DNA of 64,000 nt, from assembly GCF_003096835.1 (NCBI RefSeq), contig NZ_QENZ01000003.1, positions 682,001 to 746,000 on the forward strand, read 5' to 3'. Within the stretch, counting starts at the first letter, position 1. Every line of letters starts with the position of its first letter. A program made the position numbers and the translations under genes. The notes beneath the pieces are model-generated. The model saw only the letters and a list, made by a program, of their open reading frames with translations, had not been told where the DNA came from and ran no database searches. This stretch comes from Balneicella halophila (GTDB lineage Bacteria; Bacteroidota; Bacteroidia; Bacteroidales; Balneicellaceae). Shown piece after piece: positions 9,201 to 17,680 of the stretch.

Positions 9201-9236
9201 AGAGCTGTCTTTATTATGAAGATAGCTCTTTTTTTA
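9201..9236 (+). terminator. terminator of the arcC-arcB operon
   Basis: Stem AGAGCTGTCTT (9201-9211) with AAGATAGCTCT (9219-9229), one G-U pair, followed by eight T. Confidence 0.85.
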
Positions 9237-9284
9237 TTGAAAAATAATCTGAAATTTTATATAAGCTGTAAATTTATTTTTCCC

Positions 9285-9314
9285 TTGTCCAAGTTTCAAC
9301 ATTTTTCTATTTTG
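9285..9314 (+). promoter_or_regulatory. putative promoter of the TGA-interrupted TonB receptor
   Basis: A TTG at 9285-9287 is followed after 20 nt by TATTTTG at 9308-9314, close to the Bacteroidota -33/-7 arrangement; the -7 box is one base shorter than consensus. The inferred start of transcription falls at about 9320, next to the palindrome at 9321-9337. Confidence 0.45.
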
Positions 9315-9320
9315 GCAACC

Positions 9321-9337
9321 TTAATTAGACTAAATAA
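9321..9337 (+). promoter_or_regulatory. 17-bp palindromic operator-like site
   Basis: TTAATTAGACTAAATAA is an inverted repeat centred on 9329 with one mismatch to TTATTTAG-N-CTAAATAA. The perfect version of the same palindrome lies at 12035-12051 upstream of the DUF2023 gene. Its position just downstream of the promoter suggests repression. By analogy to DtxR/Fur-type sites and to the siderophore-receptor target, a metal-dependent repressor is inferred. Confidence 0.55.
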
Positions 9338-9348
9338 AAATAATTAAA

Positions 9349-11589
9349 ATGATGAAAAATTTTATTCTGACATGTATAATTTCAATAAGTATGATGGGTG
9401 TATTACTAGCTCAGGATTTAGAGCTAGATACAATGAGTACTTCCGAATTGGATGAGGTTGTTGTTGTTGCTTCACGCAAACCGACTAAGATTACAGAAAT
9501 ACCCGGAACTGTTTGAATAGTACCTAAAACGCAAATTAAGCAATTAGTATCGAGTGGGGTACCTATTAAAGAAATGTTAGGGCAGTTAGTCCCAAGTATG
9601 GATATCGGTTCACAAGGCAGAACCAATTTCGGGCAAAATATGAGAGGACGAGCTATGTTGGTAATGATAGATGGTGTCTCTCTTAACAGTTTGAGAGGAG
9701 TAAGTCGCCAACTAGATGCAATAGATCCTTTTCACATAGAACGTATTGAAGTGCTTTCAGGAGCAAGTTCTATTTATGGAGGTAATGCAACTGGAGGTAT
9801 TATTAATATTATAACCAAAACACCAAATATTCAAGGCTGGAGTGGCGAAACGGCTTTGGGTTTACGGACCGGATTCAATGATGATGAAGATATTGATTAC
9901 CGATTGGCTCAGTCATTATCTTATAAAAAAGATAAATTCAGCGGGAGAGTTGGGATATCCTATCAACAAAACGGAAGGTCTTTTGATGCCGATGGTGACC
10001 AAATTATCACCGATATTACCCAAACTGACTTACAGTATAATAGAATAATAGATGTAATGGGTAGTGCTTCATATAGAATAAACGATAAGCACAAAATTTC
10101 CTTTATAGCTCAATATTACAATTCTGAGTTTAATGGGGATAGGTCTTTATCTTTGGGTGAAAATTATGGAGCTATATTGACTGCAAATCCAAGCTTGCTC
10201 GAGATGAAAGACGGCTTTAATTCTGACCAAAGAATAGGAACCAAGAGATATATGGGAATTTTATCATACCGAGCTAATAGAATATTGGGTGGTCAAGATT
10301 TGCATGTTCAAGTTGCTACACGAGGCGAAGAGCTAGGTTTTTATCCATTTCCAAGTATTCTGGTATTTGACAAGAAACAAATACCTCTGACTTCTTCTTC
10401 TGAACAAAATACGTATTACACAGACGTAAAAGCTCTATTATCCAAAAATTGGGAAAAGCTGAATTTAACTTATGGAATTGATATGGATTTTGAGGATTTC
10501 GAAGCTTTTCGAAATATTTATAAAGTAGAAAAAGCTTTTCCATCAGGTGGATTAGATAATGAAACTTTCAAAACAACAGGCAGGTATCCATCTATTTTTT
10601 CACAAACATATGCTGGATACATTCAGGCAAAATACAAAATCACGCCAAAGCTTACTCTGAATGGAGGGGTGAGATATCAATTTATGGATGTTGAAATCGA
10701 TGACTTTATAGGTAGTGTAGAGCAAGAGTTTTTAGCTTTGGTAATAGGTACTAGTGCTGATCCTGTACCTGGAGGCAGCAGTTCTTACAACGTTACTTTA
10801 GGGAATATAGGATTGTTATACAAGCCTACTTTGAATCAACAGCTTTGGGCTAGTTTTTCGCAAGGGGCTGAGTTGGCAGATCCTGCTAAACTTTACGGCA
10901 ACGGAACCTATAGCTACAACCCATCTAATGGAAATTGGGATTTGCAAAACAGTGTTAACATCAATGATTCATCTTTAGAAGGTATCGTAACTAACCAGTT
11001 CGAGCTAGGTTATAGAATAAAACATCAAGGCTTTAAAGCCCAAATTGCTGGTTTCTATAGTTTTTCAGATAAAAATATTGGTTTGTTAAATGATGAAAAA
11101 GGAAATTTATTTATCCAAATCGAAGACATGAAATTACGTAATATGGGTGTGGAGTTGGAAGCCTCTTACCATTTTGATAACGGTTTATATATTGGAGCAA
11201 ATGGACTCTTAATAAAATCAGAGATTAAAGAAGATGGAGATTGGAAGAAACAATCCATTTTCACAGCATCACCTTCAAAAGTGGTTGGTTATATTGGATA
11301 TTCAATAGACAACTGGTCAGTGCGTTTTCAAAATCAACAAACTTTCGACCTCGAAGGTAATATGAACTATGAGATTGAGGGGTATAACATCTCCGATTTA
11401 TCTTTAGCTTATAATACAAAATATGGAAAATTATCTTTAGGTGTACAGAACGTATTCAACACAGATTACAGAACCATCTGGAGTTACAGAGCAGATAAAT
11501 TATACACCCAATCTATTCCTTTACCAGAACTTTTTACCTATAAAGGAAGGGGCAGAACATTTAATTTCTCATATGTTCTTAACTTTTAA
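9349..11589 (+). pseudogene. siderophore-type TonB-dependent receptor interrupted by an in-frame TGA
   Basis: Reading from ATGATG at 9349 gives a signal peptide (MMKNFILTCIISISMMGVLLAQ), a TonB-box-like LDEVVVVASR, then IPGTV, a TGA at 9514-9516 (codon 56), and the frame resumes with IVPKTQIKQLV and runs intact to 11589. The plug (QNMRGRAMLVMIDGVSLN, ERIEVLSGASSIYGGNATGG) and a full barrel with aromatic C-terminus follow. Family members commonly have Trp after GTV, so TGA looks like a one-base change from TGG. Everything else, including promoter and terminator, is intact. Translation from the next ATG (9574) would lack the signal peptide and TonB box. A recent nonsense mutation is most likely; stop-codon read-through or a sequencing error are alternatives. 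Confidence 0.8.
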
Positions 11590-11628
11590 TGCCTAAGAAG
11601 TATTAAAACTAAGAAATTTTTGTGGTAG

Positions 11629-11666
11629 AACGCTAATGACTAAATGTCGTTAGCGTTCGTTTATTT
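11629..11666 (+). terminator. terminator after the interrupted TonB receptor
   Basis: Stem AACGCTAATGAC (11629-11640) with GTCGTTAGCGTT (11646-11657), one G-U pair and a 5-nt loop, then a T-rich tail. It overlaps the end of the convergent DUF2023 gene. Confidence 0.75.
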
Positions 11667-12032
11667 AGAAGATATTTTTCTTTTTTCAGAATACTCTAAA
11701 TATCTTTTGTACTGCTCACACTTGTCGTATCCTAGCATAATACCAAGCATAAAATCCTGTTCAGCACTGTATTGAGATAAAGAATCCTTATGAAATGATT
11801 CTATAATTTTGATGCAATTCGGGTCTCCGAGAAAGATATTGATTCTAACAGCAGAAACGACTTTTATGAGGTAGGAAACACCTCTTCTCTTTAAGATAGC
11901 TTCGGCTTTTTCTTGCTCTTCTCTATTCATGGTATGCAATGCAATAGAGCGGAGCCCTTTTTTATATTCGTAAATATGATGGGTTAAAATACGAATATCT
12001 GTAGAGTGAAAATTAGGAGTATTCTCGAACAT
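11661..12032 (-). CDS. DUF2023 family protein
   Basis: A 123-residue cytoplasmic protein with the family signature LTHHIYEYKKGLRSIALHT at residues 16-34, the INIFLGDP strand and the closing DFMLGIMLGYDKCEQYKRYL helix. The family is uncharacterised; in Bacteroidota I recall its members next to flavodoxin genes and iron-starvation functions, but no flavodoxin is seen here. The start codon lies 3 nt from a perfect 17-bp palindrome that also precedes the siderophore-type receptor, which links both to the same regulator. The operator overlaps the ribosome-binding region. Confidence 0.85.
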   Translation of the reverse strand: MFENTPNFHSTDIRILTHHIYEYKKGLRSIALHTMNREEQEKAEAILKRRGVSYLIKVVSAVRINIFLGDPNCIKIIESFHKDSLSQYSAEQDFMLGIMLGYDKCEQYKRYLEYSEKRKISSK

Positions 12033-12034
12033 CT

Positions 12035-12051
12035 TTATTTAGTCTAAATAA
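12035..12051 (-). promoter_or_regulatory. perfect 17-bp palindromic operator-like site
   Basis: On the plus strand TTATTTAGTCTAAATAA is an 8+1+8 perfect inverted repeat centred on 12043. It sits immediately before the DUF2023 start codon. The one-mismatch copy at 9321-9337 precedes the TonB receptor. Confidence 0.6.
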
Positions 12052-12146
12052 GAATACAAGTTTAAGTAAAAAAATGATATTTACAAAAAGATACTCCATA
12101 TTTATTTTATGAATAGCGATGCAAAAAAAAACTATGGAGAAATTAT

Positions 12147-12154
12147 TATATTTG
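12147..12154 (+). promoter_or_regulatory. -7 promoter box of citrate synthase gene
   Basis: TATATTTG matches TAnnTTTG exactly and lies 42 nt before the ATG at 12197. Confidence 0.5.
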
Positions 12155-12196
12155 TAAATTATAAGATACCGATATAGCCTATTAAAAATATAACTT

Positions 12197-13510
12197 ATGA
12201 TGAATTCTACATTAAAGCAAACTTTAGCTCAGGAGATAGAAGCCTGGAGACCGCGCACTAAAAAACTTGTAAAGGAATATGGCGATGTGGTTGTGGATGA
12301 GGTCACTATTTCCAAAGTAATCGGAGGTATGAGAGGATTGAAGAGTTTGGTTTCAGACATTTCTAATCTCGATCCTAATGAAGGTATTCGTTATAGAGGT
12401 TATAGTTTGCAAGAAGTTGTAGATGGTTTACCTAAGGCACCAAACTCTACAATGCCCTATGTTGAGGGGCTCTTTTACCTGTTGTTGACAGGAAAATTTC
12501 CTACAAAGGCAGAAGTGGAAAATGTTGTTGATGAATTTGCAAAACGCCGAGTTTTGCCACGTTATGTTTGCGAGATTTTAGATGCTTTCCCAGATTATAC
12601 GCATCCTATGGTTATGTTTTCATCGGCAATCTTATCAATGAGTAAGGAGTCAGAATTCAACAGGAAGTATTTTAAGGGTAATTTGCATAAAAATGATTTT
12701 TGGGATCCTACCTATGAAGATGCGTTGAGCTTGTTAGCTAAGTTGCCTAACATAGCATCTTACATTTACAATAAATTATACCTCAAAGGTAAACCGCGTT
12801 TTTCTGATCCTAATTTGGATATGGGCGGTAACTTTGCCTTTCTGATGCATAAACAAAAGCCTTATGATGATGTTGCTCGTATGCACTTTATCGTACATAG
12901 TGATCATGAAAGCGGTAACGTAAGTGCACATACCGGTCACCTAGTCGCAAGTTCTCTTTCGGATGTTTATATGTCAACTTCGGCTATGCTTAACGGCTTG
13001 GCAGGTCCATTGCATGGGCTGGCAAGTCAAGAGGTGATGAAATGGTTGTTAGATGGTATCGATATCATCGGCAATGATGAGCCTTCCGAAGATGAGTGGC
13101 GTAAATTCGTTTGGGACAAGCTCAATACAGGACAAGTTATTCCTGGATATGGGCACGCAGTATTACGTAAAACAGATCCGCGTTACACTTTACAGAGAAA
13201 CTTTAGCAAGGAGTTTATGTCTGATGATAGTATCTGGAAAAGTGTGGATAAACTCTATAGAATTGTGCCGGAGGTTTTAAAAGAACATGGTAAAGCAAAG
13301 AATCCGTGGCCAAATGTAGATGCACAGTCAGGAGTGATACAATGGCATTATGGAGTTAGAGAATTTGAATTTTATACTGTGCTGTTTGGTATTAGTCGTG
13401 CTATTGGTATTTGTGCGAATATCATTTGGGATAGAGCCTTGGGTTATCCGTTAGAGCGTCCGAAGTCTGTTACAACTGAGATGTTGGAAAAAATTGCAGG
13501 CATCAAATAG
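12197..13510 (+). CDS. gltA: citrate synthase, eukaryote-like type
   Basis: A 437-residue enzyme that condenses oxaloacetate with acetyl-CoA to citrate, the entry to the TCA cycle. The long form resembles the mitochondrial type rather than the short bacterial one. Catalytic elements are visible: LHGLASQEV (first His), PGYGHAVLRKTDPRY (second His and the oxaloacetate-binding Arg), and the catalytic Asp in NPWPNVDAQSG. Two adjacent ATG codons open the frame; the first is used here. It is monocistronic behind its own promoter box. No aconitase or isocitrate dehydrogenase gene is adjacent. Confidence 0.95.
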   Translation: MMNSTLKQTLAQEIEAWRPRTKKLVKEYGDVVVDEVTISKVIGGMRGLKSLVSDISNLDPNEGIRYRGYSLQEVVDGLPKAPNSTMPYVEGLFYLLLTGKFPTKAEVENVVDEFAKRRVLPRYVCEILDAFPDYTHPMVMFSSAILSMSKESEFNRKYFKGNLHKNDFWDPTYEDALSLLAKLPNIASYIYNKLYLKGKPRFSDPNLDMGGNFAFLMHKQKPYDDVARMHFIVHSDHESGNVSAHTGHLVASSLSDVYMSTSAMLNGLAGPLHGLASQEVMKWLLDGIDIIGNDEPSEDEWRKFVWDKLNTGQVIPGYGHAVLRKTDPRYTLQRNFSKEFMSDDSIWKSVDKLYRIVPEVLKEHGKAKNPWPNVDAQSGVIQWHYGVREFEFYTVLFGISRAIGICANIIWDRALGYPLERPKSVTTEMLEKIAGIK

Positions 13511-14005
13511 CAGACGTTTATAGTTGTAGCTTTTAAGAAGACGAGAAGTTACTAGATTACTTCTATTATTTTGTAGCGGGAAGGATTGTGCTATTGTGTA
13601 GGGAAGTCCCGCTTTCCGTTACTATCTTTTTGCTCTCGCACCAATAACAACTCACAAAAAGGATAACCACTGCAATCGGGGCTAATCTTTTAAACCTTGT
13701 TCGGACTTGGTTCGTAACTGTGTTGGTCAGCATTAGCGAAGTATCTCTTTATTCTTGTCAGTTCTAGCGATTTTATTAAAAAAAGAAAAATGTATCGAGG
13801 ACTCATCACTGAAAATTTCAATACAAATTTGCTTCGCTAATTCACTTGATGTGAAAAGTATGTTCGCACTGTAGTATGCTAAGTAAGTCGCTCAGCATTT
13901 TCGGTGTACTAAAAGTTTTTGTTAATTTTTCTATGAGTTTAGGTAGTTTTTGTGAAGTCTTTTCTATTTTTAGCACTGAAAATTCCAAAATCTTAAACTT
14001 ATTTC
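13511..14005 (+). repeat. non-coding stretch with several inverted repeats, possible extragenic repetitive element
   Basis: This 495-bp stretch holds no convincing gene. It contains AGCGGGA (13575-13581) with TCCCGCT (13607-13613), TATCTTTTTG (13623-13632) with CAAAAAGGATA (13655-13665), and a perfect 10-bp pair ATTAGCGAAG (13732-13741) with CTTCGCTAAT (13832-13841). CACTGAAAATT occurs directly repeated at 13807 and 13974. The local composition is richer in GC than the flanks in 13575-13740. I have the impression that the 13600-13690 part resembles a dispersed extragenic sequence in Bacteroidota, but this is memory, not a search. A small reading frame at 13876-14115 overlaps the next gene and is not believed. 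Confidence 0.4.
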
Positions 14006-15157
14006 ATGAAAAAGCTCACTATTTCTTTGCTATTTCTGTTGAGTCTTCATTTACTCTTTGGACAAAAGCAGGATACGATCCAGTTAGAGACAAAAGAAGA
14101 ACCGCAAGGGATTAACATTGGAAACTTTGTTACCATGTCTGGTCATTGGTTCATTGCCTACCGTGATGGTTATAGCCAAACACACACAGATGAGGCACAT
14201 CCCGGACTAGATGAACACGAAAGTGCCTTAGTGTTAAAGCGAAGTTATTTTACGCTAAAGAAAGATATCGATGATATTTTTTCTGTACGATATACACAAG
14301 ATATTACCATTGATACTGAAGGTGATGATGCCGGTAATGTGGAAACTCGTATGAAATACCTGTACTTAAAAGTAAAACCACGCATTAAAAGTAAGATGCT
14401 AACAGGTACATGGCTGGAAGTAGGTATGGTGCATCGACCTTGGCTGGATTATGAGCAGAAGATCAATACCTACCGTGTTCAAGACAATATGGCGATAGAG
14501 CGTAATAAACTATTTAACTCAGCCGATTTTGGGGTTACCATAGGAGGTAATATCGGACCAAAGATGGACAAATCATTTTTAAGAGAAGTGAATGGAGCTA
14601 TGAAAGGAAAATATTTCTCGTACTCGCTAGGTGTTTACAATGGCGGTGGTTATTCCGGAGCTGAGAAAAATACGAGCAAAGTTTTTGCGACTCGTCTGTC
14701 GGCACGTCCGTTTCCTAATAAAATTCCAGAATTGCAATTGAGTACGTATTTTAACTTAGGTAAAGGGAATACAGAGCATGAACCTGACTTCAACCAACTA
14801 ATGGGATTTGTTGCATGGACTGGGCGTAATTTGACACTTACTGCGCAATACCATACAGGAGAAGGGGACTTTAAAGGTAAATATGTAATGCCCGATGATA
14901 AAGGAAAATCATTGAAAAACCACGGATATAGTTTCTTTGGTGAATATAAATTTGGTACTTCTCCGTGGGCAATTTGGGGACGTCATGATTATTTTTCGCT
15001 AGAAAGAGAGTTGAAAGACGATGTTACGCGTCGGTATATAGCCGGACTCAGCTATCGTATTAACAAAAACATTCGACTGATATTGAACACCGAGCAAACA
15101 GAAAAAGCAGGCGAAGATGATGATGTTTATGAGTTAAACTTGGAAATCGTATTCTAA
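14006..15157 (+). CDS. outer-membrane porin-like beta-barrel protein
   Basis: A 383-residue exported protein: signal peptide MKKLTISLLFLLSLHLLFG followed by short alternating amphipathic strands (YFTLKKDIDDIFSVRYTQDI, LYLKVKPRI, WLEVGMVHRPWLDYEQ) and a C-terminus ending in VF preceded by YELNLEIVF, typical of barrels inserted by BamA. The pattern resembles phosphate-selective-porin-like proteins, but the substrate cannot be told from sequence. It lies alone between the repeat-rich stretch and a terminator. Confidence 0.65.
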   Translation: MKKLTISLLFLLSLHLLFGQKQDTIQLETKEEPQGINIGNFVTMSGHWFIAYRDGYSQTHTDEAHPGLDEHESALVLKRSYFTLKKDIDDIFSVRYTQDITIDTEGDDAGNVETRMKYLYLKVKPRIKSKMLTGTWLEVGMVHRPWLDYEQKINTYRVQDNMAIERNKLFNSADFGVTIGGNIGPKMDKSFLREVNGAMKGKYFSYSLGVYNGGGYSGAEKNTSKVFATRLSARPFPNKIPELQLSTYFNLGKGNTEHEPDFNQLMGFVAWTGRNLTLTAQYHTGEGDFKGKYVMPDDKGKSLKNHGYSFFGEYKFGTSPWAIWGRHDYFSLERELKDDVTRRYIAGLSYRINKNIRLILNTEQTEKAGEDDDVYELNLEIVF

Positions 15158-15179
15158 TAATAGCTTAATATAACTTTTT

Positions 15180-15206
15180 AAAAGGGGGCAGTTCGCTCCC
15201 TTTTGT
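15180..15206 (+). terminator. terminator of the porin-like gene
   Basis: Stem AAAAGGGGG (15180-15188) with CTCCCTTTT (15196-15204), 7-nt loop, followed by a T-rich tail that doubles as the -33 region of the next gene. Confidence 0.7.
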
Positions 15207-15233
15207 TTTGAAAACACAAAATCGCTAAGTTTG
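15201..15233 (+). promoter_or_regulatory. promoter of the yfhO-ftsX-waaA operon
   Basis: TTTTG at 15201-15205 is followed after 20 nt by a perfect TAnnTTTG box, TAAGTTTG, at 15226-15233. The spacing fits the Bacteroidota primary sigma factor. The -7 box lies 18 nt before the first ATG. Confidence 0.55.
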
Positions 15234-15251
15234 TAACTCATAAAACAATAG

Positions 15252-17678
15252 ATGAGAATGTCGATAAAGAAATTTCGCTTACCCCTGAGCCTGCTGGGCG
15301 TGTTCTTACTTTTAGTTATTTTCTTTTTACCCTTATTTCAAGGAAAAGTTCTTTTCCAAAGCGATACGCAGGGTTGGAAAGGAATGGTACAGGAAATACA
15401 ATCTTTTAAAGATAAAACCGGAGAACATTCTTACTGGACTGGCAATTTATTCTCTGGAATGCCTACAATTAATATAGATTCCGGCAGTAATAGTAATTTG
15501 TTTCTATATGCAGAAAAGCTTTTTAATATGATACCCTCTGCTGTATGGATGCTCTTTATTACCTTTCTAGGTTTTTTTGTTTTACTAAGAGTGTTAGGCG
15601 TAAAACACTGGTTAGCTCTTATCGGTGGCGTTGGGTATATGCTTTCGTCTTACTTCATTATTATTACTGCGGTTGGGCATGTTACTAAAATGCATGCGTT
15701 ATCGTATTTTGCGTTTGTAGTGGCTGGAATAATTTTGACTTATCAGAAAAAATATTGGAAGGGCGGTCTGCTGTTTGCGATATCTTTATCGCTCCATATT
15801 GCTGCCAATCATCCGCAAATAACCTATTATTTACTATTATTAGTATTGCTTTACGGTGTTTTTGAACTGGTAAAAACGATTCGTGAAAAAACATGGAACC
15901 ATTTTTTCAAAGCAAGCTTAGTTTTGGTTGCAGGTGCTATATTAGCTGTAGGTACAAATGCCGAAAATCTATTTAAGGTCTATGACTACGCTAAAGTTTC
16001 TACTCGGGGAGAGCAAATTTTAGGAGATGATACTTCAACTCAAGGTGTGGATTTGACCTATGCTACTGAGTGGAGTTATGGAATAGACGAAACGCTTACA
16101 CTGCTCATGCCAAACCTAAAAGGCGGTGGTAGTAATGGAAAGTTGTTAGATAAAGACTCAGAAACCTATGCCGTTTTGGAGAAAATGCGTGTACAGAATC
16201 CAGAAGCTGTTCTCAAAAGTATACCAACATATTGGGGGCCTCAACTTTTCACCGAAGGTGGAGTTTACGTAGGAGCTTTACTATTTTTCTTTTTTGTATT
16301 TGGACTCTTTGAAGTAAAAGGGCAGATGAAATGGTGGTTGCTATCGGCAACACTATTGTCAATATCCTTAGCTTGGGGAAGAAACTTTATGAGTTTTTAT
16401 GAGTTTTTCTATAATACCCTGCCCTTTTTCAATAAGTTTAGAACCCCGTCAATGATTCTTGTTGTAGCAGAGTTTACGATTCCTCTATTGGGTATTTTGG
16501 GGCTAGCACAAGCGTTTAGAAACAGAAGAAATATAAATGAAACGAAGAAAAATCTGCTTTGGAGTGGAGGAATTACTCTTGGTATTTGTTTGTTGCTTTG
16601 GCTGATACCTTCCTTAGTTGGTGATTTCTCAGGAGCAAGAGACGGACAGTTGCCTGAGCCTCTTAGAAATGCTCTTTTAGAAGATAGAAAAGCATTATTG
16701 CGTAGTGATGCACTGCGTTCCATATTTTTTGTATTAGCAGGAGCAATTGTTCTATGGTTTGCTTTTCAAAATAAATTGAAACAAACGGTAATCTATATTC
16801 TGTTAGGTTTGTTAGTTGTTATTGACTTGTATTTAGTAGATAAGCGGTTTTTGAATGAAGACAACTATGTGAATAAGAGAAAACTAGAGAAGTTCTATCC
16901 ATATACGGCTGATGTAGAGATTTTGAAAGATAAAGAATTGATTTATAGAGTGTTAGATATCACAGAAAGTCCGTTCAATAGTTCGAGAGCTTCTTATTTT
17001 CATAAGTCTATTGGCGGATACCATGCAGCAAAGATGCGACGTTATCAAGATTTAATTGAGCACCAGTTGCATCCTGAAATGGAAACTTTAGTAGAAGGCT
17101 TGCAAGCTCAAAAACCTGTTGATTCTTTAATGCAACAGCTTCCTGTTTTGCGGATGTTGAACTTGAAATATTTAATTTACAATCCAGAAGCTAGTCCTAT
17201 AAAGACGAATGAAGGATTAGGAAATGCTTGGTTTATTAATAATGTGAAGATAGTAGATACTCCTACAGAAGAGATGAGCCAGTTGGGAAATATTGATCCT
17301 GAAAATACGCTAGTGATTTTAAAAGATGAATCAACAAGAATTTCTGTAAAAAAAGATGCTTTTGGAGATATTAAAATGGTAAGATATGCACCGAATCACT
17401 TACAATATGAGAGCGAGAGTGCTACGGGAGGTGTTGCTGTCTTTTCAGAAATATATCATCCTGATTGGGTTGCAAAAGTTGACGGCAAACAAACAACGAT
17501 TGCTCGTGTAAATTATACATTGATGGCAATAGATATTCCCCAGGGAAATCATTCGATAGAATTAATATTTAAGCCACAGAAATATGAAATTTGGTGCTGG
17601 ATAGGTTTAATTTCCTCAATTGTATTACTTTTGCTAATAGGCATATTTTATTTTAGGCTGACTACTAAAAGAGATTAA
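15252..17678 (+). CDS. YfhO-family multi-pass membrane protein
   Basis: An 808-residue protein with about 13 membrane segments in the first 540 residues and a large extracytoplasmic beta-rich C-terminal domain (about 555-770), then a last membrane anchor (about 780-800). The N-terminal FFLPLFQGKVLFQSDTQ and the TGNLFSGMPTINI loop are typical of YfhO-like proteins, which resemble GT-C glycosyltransferases; in Gram-positive bacteria YfhO glycosylates lipoteichoic acid, while the role in Bacteroidota is unknown. Two ATGs (15252, 15258) are possible starts. Only 2 nt separate its stop from ftsX. Confidence 0.85.
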   Translation: MRMSIKKFRLPLSLLGVFLLLVIFFLPLFQGKVLFQSDTQGWKGMVQEIQSFKDKTGEHSYWTGNLFSGMPTINIDSGSNSNLFLYAEKLFNMIPSAVWMLFITFLGFFVLLRVLGVKHWLALIGGVGYMLSSYFIIITAVGHVTKMHALSYFAFVVAGIILTYQKKYWKGGLLFAISLSLHIAANHPQITYYLLLLVLLYGVFELVKTIREKTWNHFFKASLVLVAGAILAVGTNAENLFKVYDYAKVSTRGEQILGDDTSTQGVDLTYATEWSYGIDETLTLLMPNLKGGGSNGKLLDKDSETYAVLEKMRVQNPEAVLKSIPTYWGPQLFTEGGVYVGALLFFFFVFGLFEVKGQMKWWLLSATLLSISLAWGRNFMSFYEFFYNTLPFFNKFRTPSMILVVAEFTIPLLGILGLAQAFRNRRNINETKKNLLWSGGITLGICLLLWLIPSLVGDFSGARDGQLPEPLRNALLEDRKALLRSDALRSIFFVLAGAIVLWFAFQNKLKQTVIYILLGLLVVIDLYLVDKRFLNEDNYVNKRKLEKFYPYTADVEILKDKELIYRVLDITESPFNSSRASYFHKSIGGYHAAKMRRYQDLIEHQLHPEMETLVEGLQAQKPVDSLMQQLPVLRMLNLKYLIYNPEASPIKTNEGLGNAWFINNVKIVDTPTEEMSQLGNIDPENTLVILKDESTRISVKKDAFGDIKMVRYAPNHLQYESESATGGVAVFSEIYHPDWVAKVDGKQTTIARVNYTLMAIDIPQGNHSIELIFKPQKYEIWCWIGLISSIVLLLLIGIFYFRLTTKRD

Positions 17679-17680
17679 GT

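Noticed and set aside
9514-9516. Selenocysteine insertion at the in-frame TGA
   Set aside because: The expected residue is Trp, not Cys, and I saw no convincing SECIS-like hairpin just downstream.
9574-11589. Reading the TonB receptor as an intact gene starting at 9574
   Set aside because: This start lies inside the plug domain and would remove the signal peptide and TonB box, which are present upstream in the same frame.
13876-14115. Small open frame of 79 codons upstream of the porin-like gene
   Set aside because: It overlaps the porin signal peptide in another frame, has no coding character and no start signal.
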